Part shown: positions 43,666 to 52,039 of the stretch, in pieces
How positions within the stretch are numbered: the stretch's first letter is position 1
Layout: every line of letters starts with the position of its first letter
Assembly (NCBI RefSeq): GCF_900110755.1
Contig: NZ_FOFF01000013.1
Location: forward strand, 104,192 to 168,191
Length of the DNA: 64,000 nucleotides
Reading direction: 5' to 3'
DNA from: Streptomyces sp. yr375
Lineage (GTDB): Bacteria > Actinomycetota > Actinomycetes > Streptomycetales > Streptomycetaceae
Made by a program: the position numbers and the translations under genes
Notes under the pieces: generated by a model
Seen by the model: the letters and a program-made list of their open reading frames with translations, nothing else
The model's database searches: none
Told to the model about the DNA's origin: nothing

Positions 43666-44400
43666 GTGGTGAATGCAGCGGGCAAGTTCGGTCCCTACAA
43701 CCAGCCGGTGCCCGCGCGGTCCGCGCCGGTCGGCGGGGCATGGGACACCCGCGTCCTGGCCGGCCGGGGCCCCACGGGAGCGGAGCTCGTCCGGTCCAGG
43801 ATCGCTCTGCGGGTGCGTCTGAGGTCCGTGCTGCCGGGAGACCGGCTGCCGGACGCGGGCGTCCTCGCCGAGGAACTGGGGATCAGTGAGATCACCGTGC
43901 GCCGCGCGCTGGAGGCCATGTGCCAGGACGGCCTGCTCGACCGCCGTCGGGGCCGGGCGGGCGGAACGTTCGTCGCCGCCGACTGGGACGCGGTCGTCGC
44001 CGTGCTGCACGACGCCGACGAGGCGGCCGCGTTGGAATCCTTCCATCTGCTGCTCGAATGCGGTCTCGTGGCGCACAGCACGGGCGAGGTCCCGCACGGA
44101 CGACTCGACGGACTGCGGGCACTGGTCGAGGAGATGGACCTGGTCGAGGATCCGGCCCGGCTGCTGGAGCTGGAGACCCGCTTCCACCTCGGCTTCGCGG
44201 AGGCCCTCGGCGGCGCCGGGATCCGTGAGTTCGCCGCCGACCTGCTCGGCCGGCAGTGCCTGCTGGGGCCCGCGCCGGACCCCGCGGTCGTACGGGCCCG
44301 CAACCGCTGCCACTCCGACCTGCTCGACGAGCTCACCCGCGGCGCGATGGACCCGGCGGTACACGCGGTGAAGGCACACCGGCACGCCGGCCGGCACTGA
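43666..44400 (+). CDS. GntR-family transcriptional regulator (FadR-like)
   Basis: 244 residues from GTG 43666. The winged helix (AELVRSRIALRVRLRSVLPGDRLPDAGVLAEELGISEITVRRALEAMCQDGLL) has a C-terminal FCD-like helical ligand domain with a metal-site-like pattern (ETRFHLGFAEAL, RNRCHSDLLDEL). Flanked by two amino-acid permeases, it probably senses an amino acid or a derivative and regulates their expression. Confidence 0.9.
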   Translation: MVNAAGKFGPYNQPVPARSAPVGGAWDTRVLAGRGPTGAELVRSRIALRVRLRSVLPGDRLPDAGVLAEELGISEITVRRALEAMCQDGLLDRRRGRAGGTFVAADWDAVVAVLHDADEAAALESFHLLLECGLVAHSTGEVPHGRLDGLRALVEEMDLVEDPARLLELETRFHLGFAEALGGAGIREFAADLLGRQCLLGPAPDPAVVRARNRCHSDLLDELTRGAMDPAVHAVKAHRHAGRH

Positions 44401-44415
44401 TCCCTTCGCTTACCT

Positions 44416-44451
44416 ACCTTCCCTCCCATCCCTCCCTTCCCTCCCTTCCCT
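44416..44451. repeat. CT-rich simple repeat before the second permease
   Basis: Tandem CCTTCCCTCC-like units, almost pure pyrimidine, lie between the GntR stop and the permease ribosome site. Confidence 0.7.
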
Positions 44452-44482
44452 GTGTCGCCACCCCACAGAAGGAGCTGTCGCC

Positions 44483-45955
44483 ATGCCGGACCCCGGAGCT
44501 GTCGGCCCGTCGTCGACGTCGGGCCCCGCCGTCGGCGCGCCCCAGCGGCTGCGCGGCGGCGTCCTCGGCATGGCGGACATCGCCGCCGCCACGATGGCCA
44601 ACGTCGGCCCGGCGATGAGCTTCTTCTTCGGCTTCGCCTTCCTGGCCACCACCGCGGGGGTGGCGTCCCCGCTGACCATCGTGGCGGCAGGGGTGGCGGT
44701 CGCGCTGCTCGGCAACACGCTGGCCGAGTTCTCCCGGGCGCACCCCTCGGCGGGCAGCTTCACCACGTTCGTCGGCCGGACGTTCGGGCCGGTCAGCGCG
44801 GTGACCACGGCCCTGCTGGCCGGACTCGGCTACATCATCGCGATGGCCTCGGTGATCGCGATCTCGGGCGGCTTCGTGCAGATCACCCTGCACCACTACA
44901 CGGGCGTGGACCTGCCGTGGATCATCTGGACGCTGCTGCTGACCGGGGTGTCGGTGGTGCTGATGCTGCGCGGGATCGTGGTCTCCACCAAGTGGGCCGG
45001 CTACTTCTTCGGTGTGGAGATGCTGGTACTCGTCGTGGTGTCGGTCGCGACGCTCGCCGAGCACCGCGGCGACCTCTCCGCCGCCCCGTTCCTGCCTTCC
45101 CACCTCACCCACGGCCTCAGCGGGCTGGCGGCCGGCTTCCCACTGGCGGTGTACCTGTTCATCGGCTGGGAGAACTCGGCGGCACTGGCGGAGGAGACGG
45201 AGAACCCACGGCGCAACGTCGGCCGCGCCGTGTTCTCCTCCATCGCGATCATGACGGTGAGCTACATCCTCTTCTCCTACGCCACGGTGACCGGTTTCGG
45301 CTACGACGTGGAGCGGCTCGGCGCCTCCCGGATCCCCTTCATCGACGTCGCCCACCACACGCTCGGCGCGCTGGCGCTCCTCGCCTACATCGGCGGCCTG
45401 ACCTCCACCCTGGGCGTACTGATCGCGGGCATCAACTCCCAGGCCCGCCTGGTGTTCAACGCGGGGCGCGAGGGACTGCTGCCGTCCTTCTTCGGCTACG
45501 TCCACCCCACCCGCCGTACGCCGAACAACGCGATCGTCACCTTCGCCGCCACCGCGTTGCTGATCATCGGAGGCTGGGGCCTGGGCCATCTGCTCGGGTC
45601 CGACGGCGGTTCGATGAACCCCGTGGTCTTCTTCACGGAGTCCTCGAGCCTGGGCGCCATCCTGATCCTGCTGGTCTACCTCGCGTCCAACATCGCCCTG
45701 CCGCTGTACTACCGCAGATACCGCCCGCAGGAGTTCCGGACCGTCCGGCACCTCGTGCTGCCCGCGATCGGTACCCTCGCCATCCTGGTTCCGCTCTACT
45801 ACCTCGCCAAGCCCGGCCAGCCCGCCCCGTACAACTGGTTCCCGTACGCGGCCCTGGCCACCCTGGTCGCGGCCGTCGGCTACGCGATCCTCCTGGTCCG
45901 CCGTGACCCCGGCCTCGCCGAGCGGGTGGGCTCGGTCGTCGCCGACGCGGAGTGA
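44483..45955 (+). CDS. Amino-acid/polyamine permease (APC family)
   Basis: 490 residues from ATG 44483, with AAGGAG upstream. It has about 12 membrane helices. Typical APC features are GMADIAAATMANVGPAMSFFFGFAF and FPLAVYLFIGWENSAALAEETENPRRNV. It belongs to a different APC subgroup from the 41950 permease. It is the second transporter of the module and is likely cotranscribed with gntR. Confidence 0.92.
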   Translation: MPDPGAVGPSSTSGPAVGAPQRLRGGVLGMADIAAATMANVGPAMSFFFGFAFLATTAGVASPLTIVAAGVAVALLGNTLAEFSRAHPSAGSFTTFVGRTFGPVSAVTTALLAGLGYIIAMASVIAISGGFVQITLHHYTGVDLPWIIWTLLLTGVSVVLMLRGIVVSTKWAGYFFGVEMLVLVVVSVATLAEHRGDLSAAPFLPSHLTHGLSGLAAGFPLAVYLFIGWENSAALAEETENPRRNVGRAVFSSIAIMTVSYILFSYATVTGFGYDVERLGASRIPFIDVAHHTLGALALLAYIGGLTSTLGVLIAGINSQARLVFNAGREGLLPSFFGYVHPTRRTPNNAIVTFAATALLIIGGWGLGHLLGSDGGSMNPVVFFTESSSLGAILILLVYLASNIALPLYYRRYRPQEFRTVRHLVLPAIGTLAILVPLYYLAKPGQPAPYNWFPYAALATLVAAVGYAILLVRRDPGLAERVGSVVADAE

Positions 45956-46036
45956 GCCGACGGGGGACTACCTGGTCTCCGGCACCGCGCGAAACCGCAG
46001 TTCACAACGCCCACGGCAAGCAGCCGACCTGCTCGA

Positions 46037-46068
46037 CCCGATGGCTGACCGGAAACAGATCAAACCGT
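46037..46068 (-). repeat. Second partial copy of the methyltransferase end
   Basis: GGCTGACCGGAAACAGATCA and the next bases resemble the methyltransferase coding segment at 46137-46168 (core CGGAAACAGATC identical, ~20 of 26 matching). The sequence lies in the 137-bp gap between the APC permease and the methyltransferase gene, which itself holds two GAAACCGCAG copies. Confidence 0.5.
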
Positions 46069-46091
46069 CCAGCCATCGACGAAACCGCAGG

Positions 46092-47459
46092 TCAGGCACT
46101 CTTCCCCACCGGCTCCAGAATCGCCACGCACTCCACGTGATGCGTCATCGGAAACAGATCGAACGCCCGGAGCGTCCGCACCCGGTAGCCGCCGTCGCGG
46201 AAGTACCCCAGGTCCCTGGCCAGGGCGGCCGGGTCGCAGGCGACGTAGGCGATCTTTCGGGCGCCCAGTGACGAGAGATGCTCGACGGTCTTCTTGCCGG
46301 CGCCCGCGCGGGGCGGGTCGAGGACGACGAGGTCGACCTCGGTGATGCCGGTGCGCGGGAGCACCGCCTCGACCTTGCCCTGTTCGATCCGTACCCGGTC
46401 GAAGCCGGCGAGGTTGTGCCGGGCGTCCTCCACCGCGCGCTTGCCGGACTCGATGCCCAGCACCGCGCCCTTGTCGCCGAGGCGGTCGGCGAGGGCGCCC
46501 GCGAAGAGGCCGACGCCGCAGTACAGGTCGAGCGCCATGTCGCCCTTGCGCGGCAGCAGGCCCTGCATGACGGCCTTGACCAGGGTGTCGGCGGCCTGCG
46601 GGTGGACCTGCCAGAAGCCGCCGCTGCCGACGCGGTAGGTGCGGCCGTCGGCCCGCTCGCGTACGAACGCGCGGCCGTGGACGCGGTGGATGCCGCCGTC
46701 GTGCTCCTCGACCCGCATCACGGAGACGGGTTTGTCGAGCTCGACGAGGGGAAGGCGGGCGCCGGGCCGCGGCTCCAGGATCACCATGCGGTCCTGGGAA
46801 CCGGTCGCCGCGATCGCGTCCACCGACGCCATGCCGGACCAGTCGCGCTCCTCGATGCCCAGTTCGCTGACGCCGGGCGCGGCGATCATGCAGTGCTCGA
46901 TGGGCTCGACCTCGTGGGAGCGGTGGCGGCGCAGTCCGGCGTTGCCGTCGGCGTCCACCGCGTACTGCACGCGCGTCCGCCACTGCGGCACCTCGCCGGG
47001 CGGCAGCTTGTCGCCCTCGGCCGGCATCACGGTGCCGTCCCAGCCGGCCTCCTCGGGGGTGAGGCCCGCGAGCCGCTGGAGCTGCTCGGCGATCACCTCG
47101 CCCTTGAGTCGGCGCTGGGCGCCCGGCTTGGCGTGCTGCCAGTCGCAGCCGCCGCAGCGGCCCGGGCCGGCGTACGGGCACGGGGCCTCGACCCGGTCCT
47201 TGGACGCCTCCAGTACCCGCACCGCGTCCGCGCGCAGGAACCGGGCGCCCTCCTCGCCGTCGGTCACCCGGGCCACGACCCGCTCGCCGGGCAGCGCGTG
47301 CCGGACGAACAGGACCTGGCCCGCGTCGGTACGGGCGATGCAGTGCCCGCCGTGGGCGACGGGCCCGATCTCGACCTCGTACTCCTCGCCGACGAGGGAC
47401 ACCGCCGGCACCGCTTGCTCCGCCGGCTCCGCCTGCGTCTTCTTCGGTTCTGCCTGCAT
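46092..47459 (-). CDS. TRAM-domain, Fe-S RNA (uracil-5) methyltransferase
   Basis: 455 residues from ATG 47459. An N-terminal TRAM domain (VEIGPVAHGGHCIAR, FVRHALPGERVVARV) is followed by cluster cysteines (CPYAGPGRCGGCDWQ, EHCMIA) and a SAM-binding fold (LDLYCGVGLFAGAL). The uracil-methyltransferase motif LDPPRAG and the nucleophile-like ACDP lie near the end. It is a TrmA/RlmC/RlmD-type enzyme that forms 5-methyluridine in rRNA or tRNA; which position is modified cannot be read. Its last ~48 bp are duplicated at 41625. Confidence 0.92.
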   Translation of the reverse strand: MQAEPKKTQAEPAEQAVPAVSLVGEEYEVEIGPVAHGGHCIARTDAGQVLFVRHALPGERVVARVTDGEEGARFLRADAVRVLEASKDRVEAPCPYAGPGRCGGCDWQHAKPGAQRRLKGEVIAEQLQRLAGLTPEEAGWDGTVMPAEGDKLPPGEVPQWRTRVQYAVDADGNAGLRRHRSHEVEPIEHCMIAAPGVSELGIEERDWSGMASVDAIAATGSQDRMVILEPRPGARLPLVELDKPVSVMRVEEHDGGIHRVHGRAFVRERADGRTYRVGSGGFWQVHPQAADTLVKAVMQGLLPRKGDMALDLYCGVGLFAGALADRLGDKGAVLGIESGKRAVEDARHNLAGFDRVRIEQGKVEAVLPRTGITEVDLVVLDPPRAGAGKKTVEHLSSLGARKIAYVACDPAALARDLGYFRDGGYRVRTLRAFDLFPMTHHVECVAILEPVGKSA

Positions 47460-47611
47460 GGCGGGGTGACTCCACAACGTCGAACGAGGAACGGCCGGAC
47501 AACAGCCCACCAGTCTACGTGGCTGTCGTCCGGCCGCTCACCACGAGCCGGGGCGCTGGAGACGCGGAAGCCGTGGAAGGTGCGGGGTGCGCGGGATGCG
47601 CGGAAGGCGGA

Positions 47612-49876
47612 TCAGTTCTTGGCGTCCGACTCCGACGAACCCGTGCCGGACTTGCCCGTCCCCGCCGCACCCGCCTCCGACGAACCCGCACCTGACGTGC
47701 CCGCCGCCGACTTACCCGCGCCAGACGAACCCGCCCCGGACTTACCCGCGCCGGACTTGCCCGCGCCAGACGTGCCCGCCGTCGACGTGCCCTCCCCCGG
47801 CGAACCCGCCCCCGGCGTCTGCCCGCCGGCCGTCCCCGACGGCTCCTTCGGGTGGCCCTCCTGGAGCGGGCCACGCCGCACCGCGCCCGGGGCGTTCCAT
47901 TCCTGCCGTTTGCGGGCGCGGTTCTTCGCCGCCTCGGAGGACTGGAGCTGGTACGGCACGGACGTGACCATGACGCCCGGTGTGAACAGCAGTCGGCCCT
48001 TCAGCCGCAGCGCGCTCTGGTTGTGCAGCAGGTGCTCGTACCAGTGGCCGACCACGTACTCGGGGATGATCACCGACACCGCGTCGCGCGGCGACTCCCG
48101 GCGCAGGCTCTTGACGTACTCGATGACCGGCCGCGTGATCTCGCGGTACGGCGAGTCCAGCACCTTCAGCGGTACGTCGATCCCGCGCCGTTCCCACTCC
48201 TCGCGCAGCACGTTCGTCTCGGCCGGGTCGACGTTGACGGTGAGCGCCTCCAGGGTGTCGGAGCGCATCAGCTTGGCGTAGGCGAGGGCGCGCAGCGCCG
48301 GGCGGTGGATCTTGGAGATCAGCAGCACCGAGTGGACGCGCGAGGGCCGGACACTGTCGTCGCTCGGCCCCTCGGGTGCGACGAGCTCCGCCGCCACGCC
48401 GTCGTAGTGGCGGCGGATCGCGGTCATCGTCGCGTAGAAGATCACCATGCCGAGCAGGGCGACCCAGGCGCCGTGGGTGAACTTGGTGACCAGGACGACG
48501 ACCAGGACCAGGCCGGTGAAGAAGGCGCCGAAGGTGTTGATCGCGCGGGAGCGGACCATGTGGCGGCGCTTGGCCGGGTCGGTCTCGGTCGCCAGGTGCC
48601 GGTTCCAGTGCCGGACCATGCCGGTCTGGCTCAGCGTGAACGACACGAACACGCCGACGATGTAGAGCTGGATCAGGCGCGTCGAGTCGGCCCCGTAGAT
48701 GACCACCAGCAGCATGGCCGCGCCGGCCAGCAGCACGATGCCGTTGGAGAACGCGAGGCGGTCGCCGCGGGTGTGCAGTTGGCGGGGCAGGTAGCGGTCC
48801 TGGGCGAGGATCGAGCCGAGCACCGGGAAGCCGTTGTAGGCGGTGTTCGCCGCCAGGAACAGCACCAGGGCGGTGGCCGCGGCGAGCACGACGAAGAAGA
48901 AGCTGCCCTTGCCGAAGACGGCCTCGGCGACCTGGGTGATCACCGGGTTCTGGACGTAGTCCGCGCCGACCCCGACGCCGTTCTGGAGCAGGTCGACGGC
49001 CGGGTTCTCGGCCATCCGCACCTTGGTCACCAGGGCCAGCGCGATGATCCCGCAGAACATGGTGACGGCCAGCAGGCCCATCGCCAGCAGCGTGCTCGCC
49101 GCGTTCTTCGACTTGGGCTTGCGGAAGGCCGGGACGCCGTTGGAGATCGCCTCGACACCGGTGAGCGCGGCGCAGCCGGAGGAGAAGGCGCGCAGCATCA
49201 GGAAGACAAGGGCGAAACCGGCCAGGCCCTGGTGCTCGGCCTTGATCGTGTACTCGGCCGTCGGCGCCCGCATCTGGTCGTCGAGCACCAGTCCGCGGAA
49301 CGCCCCCCACGCGATCATGACGAAGACGCCCGCGACGAACACGTACGTCGGGATCGCGAAGAGCTTGCCGGACTCCTTGACCCCGCGCAGGTTCATCAGC
49401 GTCAGCAGCACGATCACGGCGACCGCGCAGGCCACCTTGTGCTCGACGACGAACGGGACCGCGGAGCCGAGGTTCTCGATGCCGGACGAGATGGAGACGG
49501 CGACCGTCAGGACGTAGTCGACGAGCAGCGCGCTCGCGACCGTCAGCCCGGCCTTGGGGCCGAGGTTGGTGGTGGCCACCTCGTAGTCGCCACCGCCACT
49601 GGGGTAGGCGTGGACGTTCTGCCGGTAGGAGGCGACCACCGTGAACATCAGCACGACGACCGCGAGGGCGATCCACGGACTGAAGTGGTAGGCCGACACG
49701 CCCGCGATGGACAGGACCAGCAGCACCTCCCCGGGGGCGTAGGCCACGGAGGACAGCGGGTCGGAAGCGAAGACGGGTAGGGCGATGCGCTTCGGCAGGA
49801 GCGTTTCCCCAAGCCGATCACTGCGCAGTGCGCGCCCGATCAGAATGCGTTTGGGCACGTCGGTCAGTTTGGACAC
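47612..49876 (-). CDS. Large APC-superfamily permease with C-terminal soluble domain
   Basis: 754 residues from GTG 49876 (VSKLTDVPKRILIG); GTG 49903 is an alternative. Twelve membrane segments (start FASDPLSSVAYAPGEVLLVL) belong to the Kup-like/APC subgroup often found next to TrkA proteins in actinobacteria. After ~residue 520 comes a soluble domain (RVHSVLLISKIHRPALRALAYAKLMRSDTLEALTV) resembling a universal-stress or ligand-gating fold. A disordered tail consists of Gly-Ala-Gly-Lys/Ser repeats. The neighbouring trkA pair suggests a role in potassium or amino-acid flux. Confidence 0.88.
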   Translation of the reverse strand: MSKLTDVPKRILIGRALRSDRLGETLLPKRIALPVFASDPLSSVAYAPGEVLLVLSIAGVSAYHFSPWIALAVVVLMFTVVASYRQNVHAYPSGGGDYEVATTNLGPKAGLTVASALLVDYVLTVAVSISSGIENLGSAVPFVVEHKVACAVAVIVLLTLMNLRGVKESGKLFAIPTYVFVAGVFVMIAWGAFRGLVLDDQMRAPTAEYTIKAEHQGLAGFALVFLMLRAFSSGCAALTGVEAISNGVPAFRKPKSKNAASTLLAMGLLAVTMFCGIIALALVTKVRMAENPAVDLLQNGVGVGADYVQNPVITQVAEAVFGKGSFFFVVLAAATALVLFLAANTAYNGFPVLGSILAQDRYLPRQLHTRGDRLAFSNGIVLLAGAAMLLVVIYGADSTRLIQLYIVGVFVSFTLSQTGMVRHWNRHLATETDPAKRRHMVRSRAINTFGAFFTGLVLVVVLVTKFTHGAWVALLGMVIFYATMTAIRRHYDGVAAELVAPEGPSDDSVRPSRVHSVLLISKIHRPALRALAYAKLMRSDTLEALTVNVDPAETNVLREEWERRGIDVPLKVLDSPYREITRPVIEYVKSLRRESPRDAVSVIIPEYVVGHWYEHLLHNQSALRLKGRLLFTPGVMVTSVPYQLQSSEAAKNRARKRQEWNAPGAVRRGPLQEGHPKEPSGTAGGQTPGAGSPGEGTSTAGTSGAGKSGAGKSGAGSSGAGKSAAGTSGAGSSEAGAAGTGKSGTGSSESDAKN

Positions 49877-50083
49877 AACAGAGGATCGTAAGCCTTCGAA
49901 CACGGGACCGCCCACCCTCCCCCCACCCTCCCCGCACGCTCCCCCGGGCTCGGTCGGCGGAGGGGCCGTCGCGTCTGCCTCACGGGTGAAATTCGGCCGG
50001 GCCCGCGCTGCGGATTCCACAGCCGCGCCAATCGACATGCCTATATGACAATCCCTGCCCGCTGCCGCCCACTCGGAGGGTCC

Positions 50084-50179
50084 ATGCACACGACCGCGGA
50101 GCTCATCGGCGCCATCGGCACCCTCGTCGGCCTCGCAATCCTTACCTTCCTCAGTCTCTGGAGCATCAGCCGTCGCTGA
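50084..50179 (+). CDS. 31-residue membrane peptide
   Basis: ATG 50084 has GGAGGG a few bases upstream. The peptide starts MHTTAELIGAIGTLV, continues with a single strongly hydrophobic helix (GLAILTFLSLWS) and ends in ISRR, a classic single-span membrane miniprotein with a basic cytoplasmic end. It lies between the divergent APC permease and the two trkA genes. The size and shape resemble KdpF, but the sequence does not match enough to name it. It may be a subunit or regulator of a potassium transporter. Confidence 0.6.
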   Translation: MHTTAELIGAIGTLVGLAILTFLSLWSISRR

Positions 50180-50376
50180 CGCGCACAGCGGGCGGGCATC
50201 GGGGCCGGACCAGCCCGGACAGGGCCTGGACATGGCCTGGACAGGGCGCGGACCGGGCACGCACCGGGCAGGCACCCTGCACGGGGGTGCCCGGCGGGGA
50301 CCGCGCGTGTGTAGCTTGGGCGACGGTCTGAGACCCTGTTCAAGGCCGACCCCCAACGGCCAGGCCAGAAAACTCA

Positions 50377-50411
50377 TTGACTTCTTGACATCTTTTTGAC
50401 TTCTTGACCTC
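50377..50411 (+). repeat. Direct repeat TTGACTTCTTGACNTC before trkA
   Basis: Two 16-bp units (50377-50392 and 50396-50411) agree at 15 of 16 positions with a 19-bp period. Each contains two TTGAC elements. The repeat ends 12 bp before the trkA start and is AT-rich compared with its surroundings. It may hold overlapping -35 elements, an operator or a leader RNA element. Confidence 0.85.
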
Positions 50412-50423
50412 GGAAGGACGGTC

Positions 50424-51092
50424 GTGCACATCGTCATCATGGGCTGCGGCAGAGTGGGTTCCGCTCTCGCCCAGACCCTGGAGCAACAGGGGCACACGGT
50501 CGCCGTGATCGACCAGGACCCCACCGCCTTCCGACGACTGGGCTCCGGTTTCGGCGGCCGTCGTGTCACGGGGGTCGGCTTCGACCAGGACACCCTGCGC
50601 GAGGCCGGTATCGAGGAGGCGGGCGCCTTCGCCGCCGTCTCCAGCGGCGACAACTCCAACATCATCGCCGCCCGCGTGGCCCGCGAGATGTTCGGCATCG
50701 AGAACGTCGCCGCCCGCATCTACGACCCCCGCCGCGCCGAGGTCTACCAGCGCCTGGGCATCCCGACCGTCGCCACCGTCCGCTGGACGGCCGACCAGAT
50801 GCTGCGCCGGCTGCTCCCCTCGGGGGCCGAGCCGCTGTGGCGCGACCCCACCGGGGGCGTCCAGCTCGCCGAGGTGCACGCCGCCCCGTCCTGGGTCGGC
50901 CACAAGATCAGCAAGCTGCAGGAGGAGACGGGCGTCCGCGTGGCGTTCCTGACCCGCCTCGGCGAAGCGATCCTGCCCACCTCGCAGACGGTGTTGCAGG
51001 AAGGTGACCTGGTGCATGTGATGCTGCGCACCGACGAGGTCGAGAAGGTCGAGGCGTCGTTCGCCGAGGGCCCCAGGGAAGGCGGTCACTGA
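50424..51092 (+). CDS. TrkA-type K+ channel-regulating protein (CeoB-like)
   Basis: 222 residues from GTG 50424, with GGAAGGA upstream. An N-terminal RCK/TrkA-N Rossmann domain (HIVIMGCGRVGSALAQTLEQQGHTVAVIDQD) is followed by a TrkA-C domain. It binds NAD(H) or ATP and gates a potassium channel or transporter. The next gene is a paralogue, starting at its stop codon (ATGAGG). No TrkH/TrkG channel gene lies in the window. Confidence 0.93.
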   Translation: MHIVIMGCGRVGSALAQTLEQQGHTVAVIDQDPTAFRRLGSGFGGRRVTGVGFDQDTLREAGIEEAGAFAAVSSGDNSNIIAARVAREMFGIENVAARIYDPRRAEVYQRLGIPTVATVRWTADQMLRRLLPSGAEPLWRDPTGGVQLAEVHAAPSWVGHKISKLQEETGVRVAFLTRLGEAILPTSQTVLQEGDLVHVMLRTDEVEKVEASFAEGPREGGH

Positions 51093-51769
51093 TGAGGGTC
51101 GCCATTGCCGGAGCCGGAGCCGTCGGCCGCTCGATCGCGGGCGAACTGCTGGAGAACGGCCACGAGATCCTGCTGATCGACAAGGCGCCGACCGCCATCT
51201 CGGTCGAGCGCGTCCCCCAGGCGGAATGGCTGCTGGCCGACGCCTGCGAGATCACGTCGCTGGACGAGGCGGCGCTCCAGCGCTGCAACGTCGTCATCGC
51301 CGCGACCGGCGACGACAAGGTCAACCTGGTCGTGTCACTACTGGCGAAGACGGAGTACGGCGTTCCGCGCGTCGTGGCCCGCGTCAACAACCCCAAGAAC
51401 GAGTGGCTCTTCAACGAGTCCTGGGGCGTCGACGTGGCCGTCTCCACCCCGCGGCTGATGTCCGCCCTGGTCGAGGAGGCGGTGAGCGTCGGCGACCTGG
51501 TCCGCCTGCTCCGCTTCAGCCACGGCGACGCCAACCTGGTCGAACTGACCCTCCCCGAGGAATCAGCCCTGGCCGGCACCCAGGTCGGCGACGTGGAATG
51601 GCCCGAGGACACCTCCCTGGTCACCATCATCCGCGGCACCCGCGTCCTCACCCCGTCCCGCGAGGACTCCCTCGAACCGGGCGACGAACTCCTCTTCGTC
51701 GCCGCCCAGGCAAGAGAAGAACAACTCGAGGACCTGCTGTCGGTACGCAAGAACGACCCCGGCAACTGA
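51092..51769 (+). CDS. TrkA-type K+ channel-regulating protein (CeoC-like)
   Basis: 225 residues; the ATG uses the last base of the preceding stop. The Rossmann domain (MRVAIAGAGAVGRSIAGELLENGHEILLIDKAP) and C-terminal TrkA-C domain are intact. It probably forms a heteromer with the first TrkA. A 19-bp hairpin terminator follows. Confidence 0.93.
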   Translation: MRVAIAGAGAVGRSIAGELLENGHEILLIDKAPTAISVERVPQAEWLLADACEITSLDEAALQRCNVVIAATGDDKVNLVVSLLAKTEYGVPRVVARVNNPKNEWLFNESWGVDVAVSTPRLMSALVEEAVSVGDLVRLLRFSHGDANLVELTLPEESALAGTQVGDVEWPEDTSLVTIIRGTRVLTPSREDSLEPGDELLFVAAQAREEQLEDLLSVRKNDPGN

Positions 51770-51794
51770 CCTCCGGGACGGCAACGACAAAAAA

Positions 51795-51836
51795 CGACCA
51801 AGGGGCGCCCTGAGATTTCAGGGCGCCCCTTGGTCG
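51795..51836. terminator. Strong bidirectional intrinsic terminator
   Basis: A 19-bp perfect stem (CGACCAAGGGGCGCCCTGA and its complement) with a 4-base loop has an A run on the left and TTTT on the right. It ends the trkA operon and can also serve the convergent DUF3159 gene. Confidence 0.95.
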
Positions 51837-51879
51837 GATTTTGGGCGGATGGGCGGTTTTCCGGCGCCGGTCGTGCCCT

Positions 51880-52020
51880 CCAGCCGACCAGCGCCTTCCA
51901 GCCCGTCCGGGCCCTTCAGCCCGTCAATGCCTTTCAGCCCGTCCGGCGTTTGAGGACGAGGCCCCTTAAGGGCCGAAGCGGGGGTCTGAGGGCGGCAGCC
52001 CCCAGAGGGACGGTCACCGA
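51880..52020. repeat. Dispersed Streptomyces intergenic repeat
   Basis: The stretch contains several CAGCCCGTC(CGG) copies followed by GGCGTTTGAGGACGAGGCC and GAAGCGGGGGTC. I recognise this string from many Streptomyces intergenic regions, where it forms a family of dispersed repeats between convergent genes. No coding function. Confidence 0.6.
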
Positions 52021-52039
52021 GACCCCGGCAACTACCCCA

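Noticed and set aside
50030..50423. Possible c-di-AMP (ydaO) riboswitch before trkA
   Set aside because: I could not find the conserved ydaO core elements; only the AT-rich direct repeat is clear.
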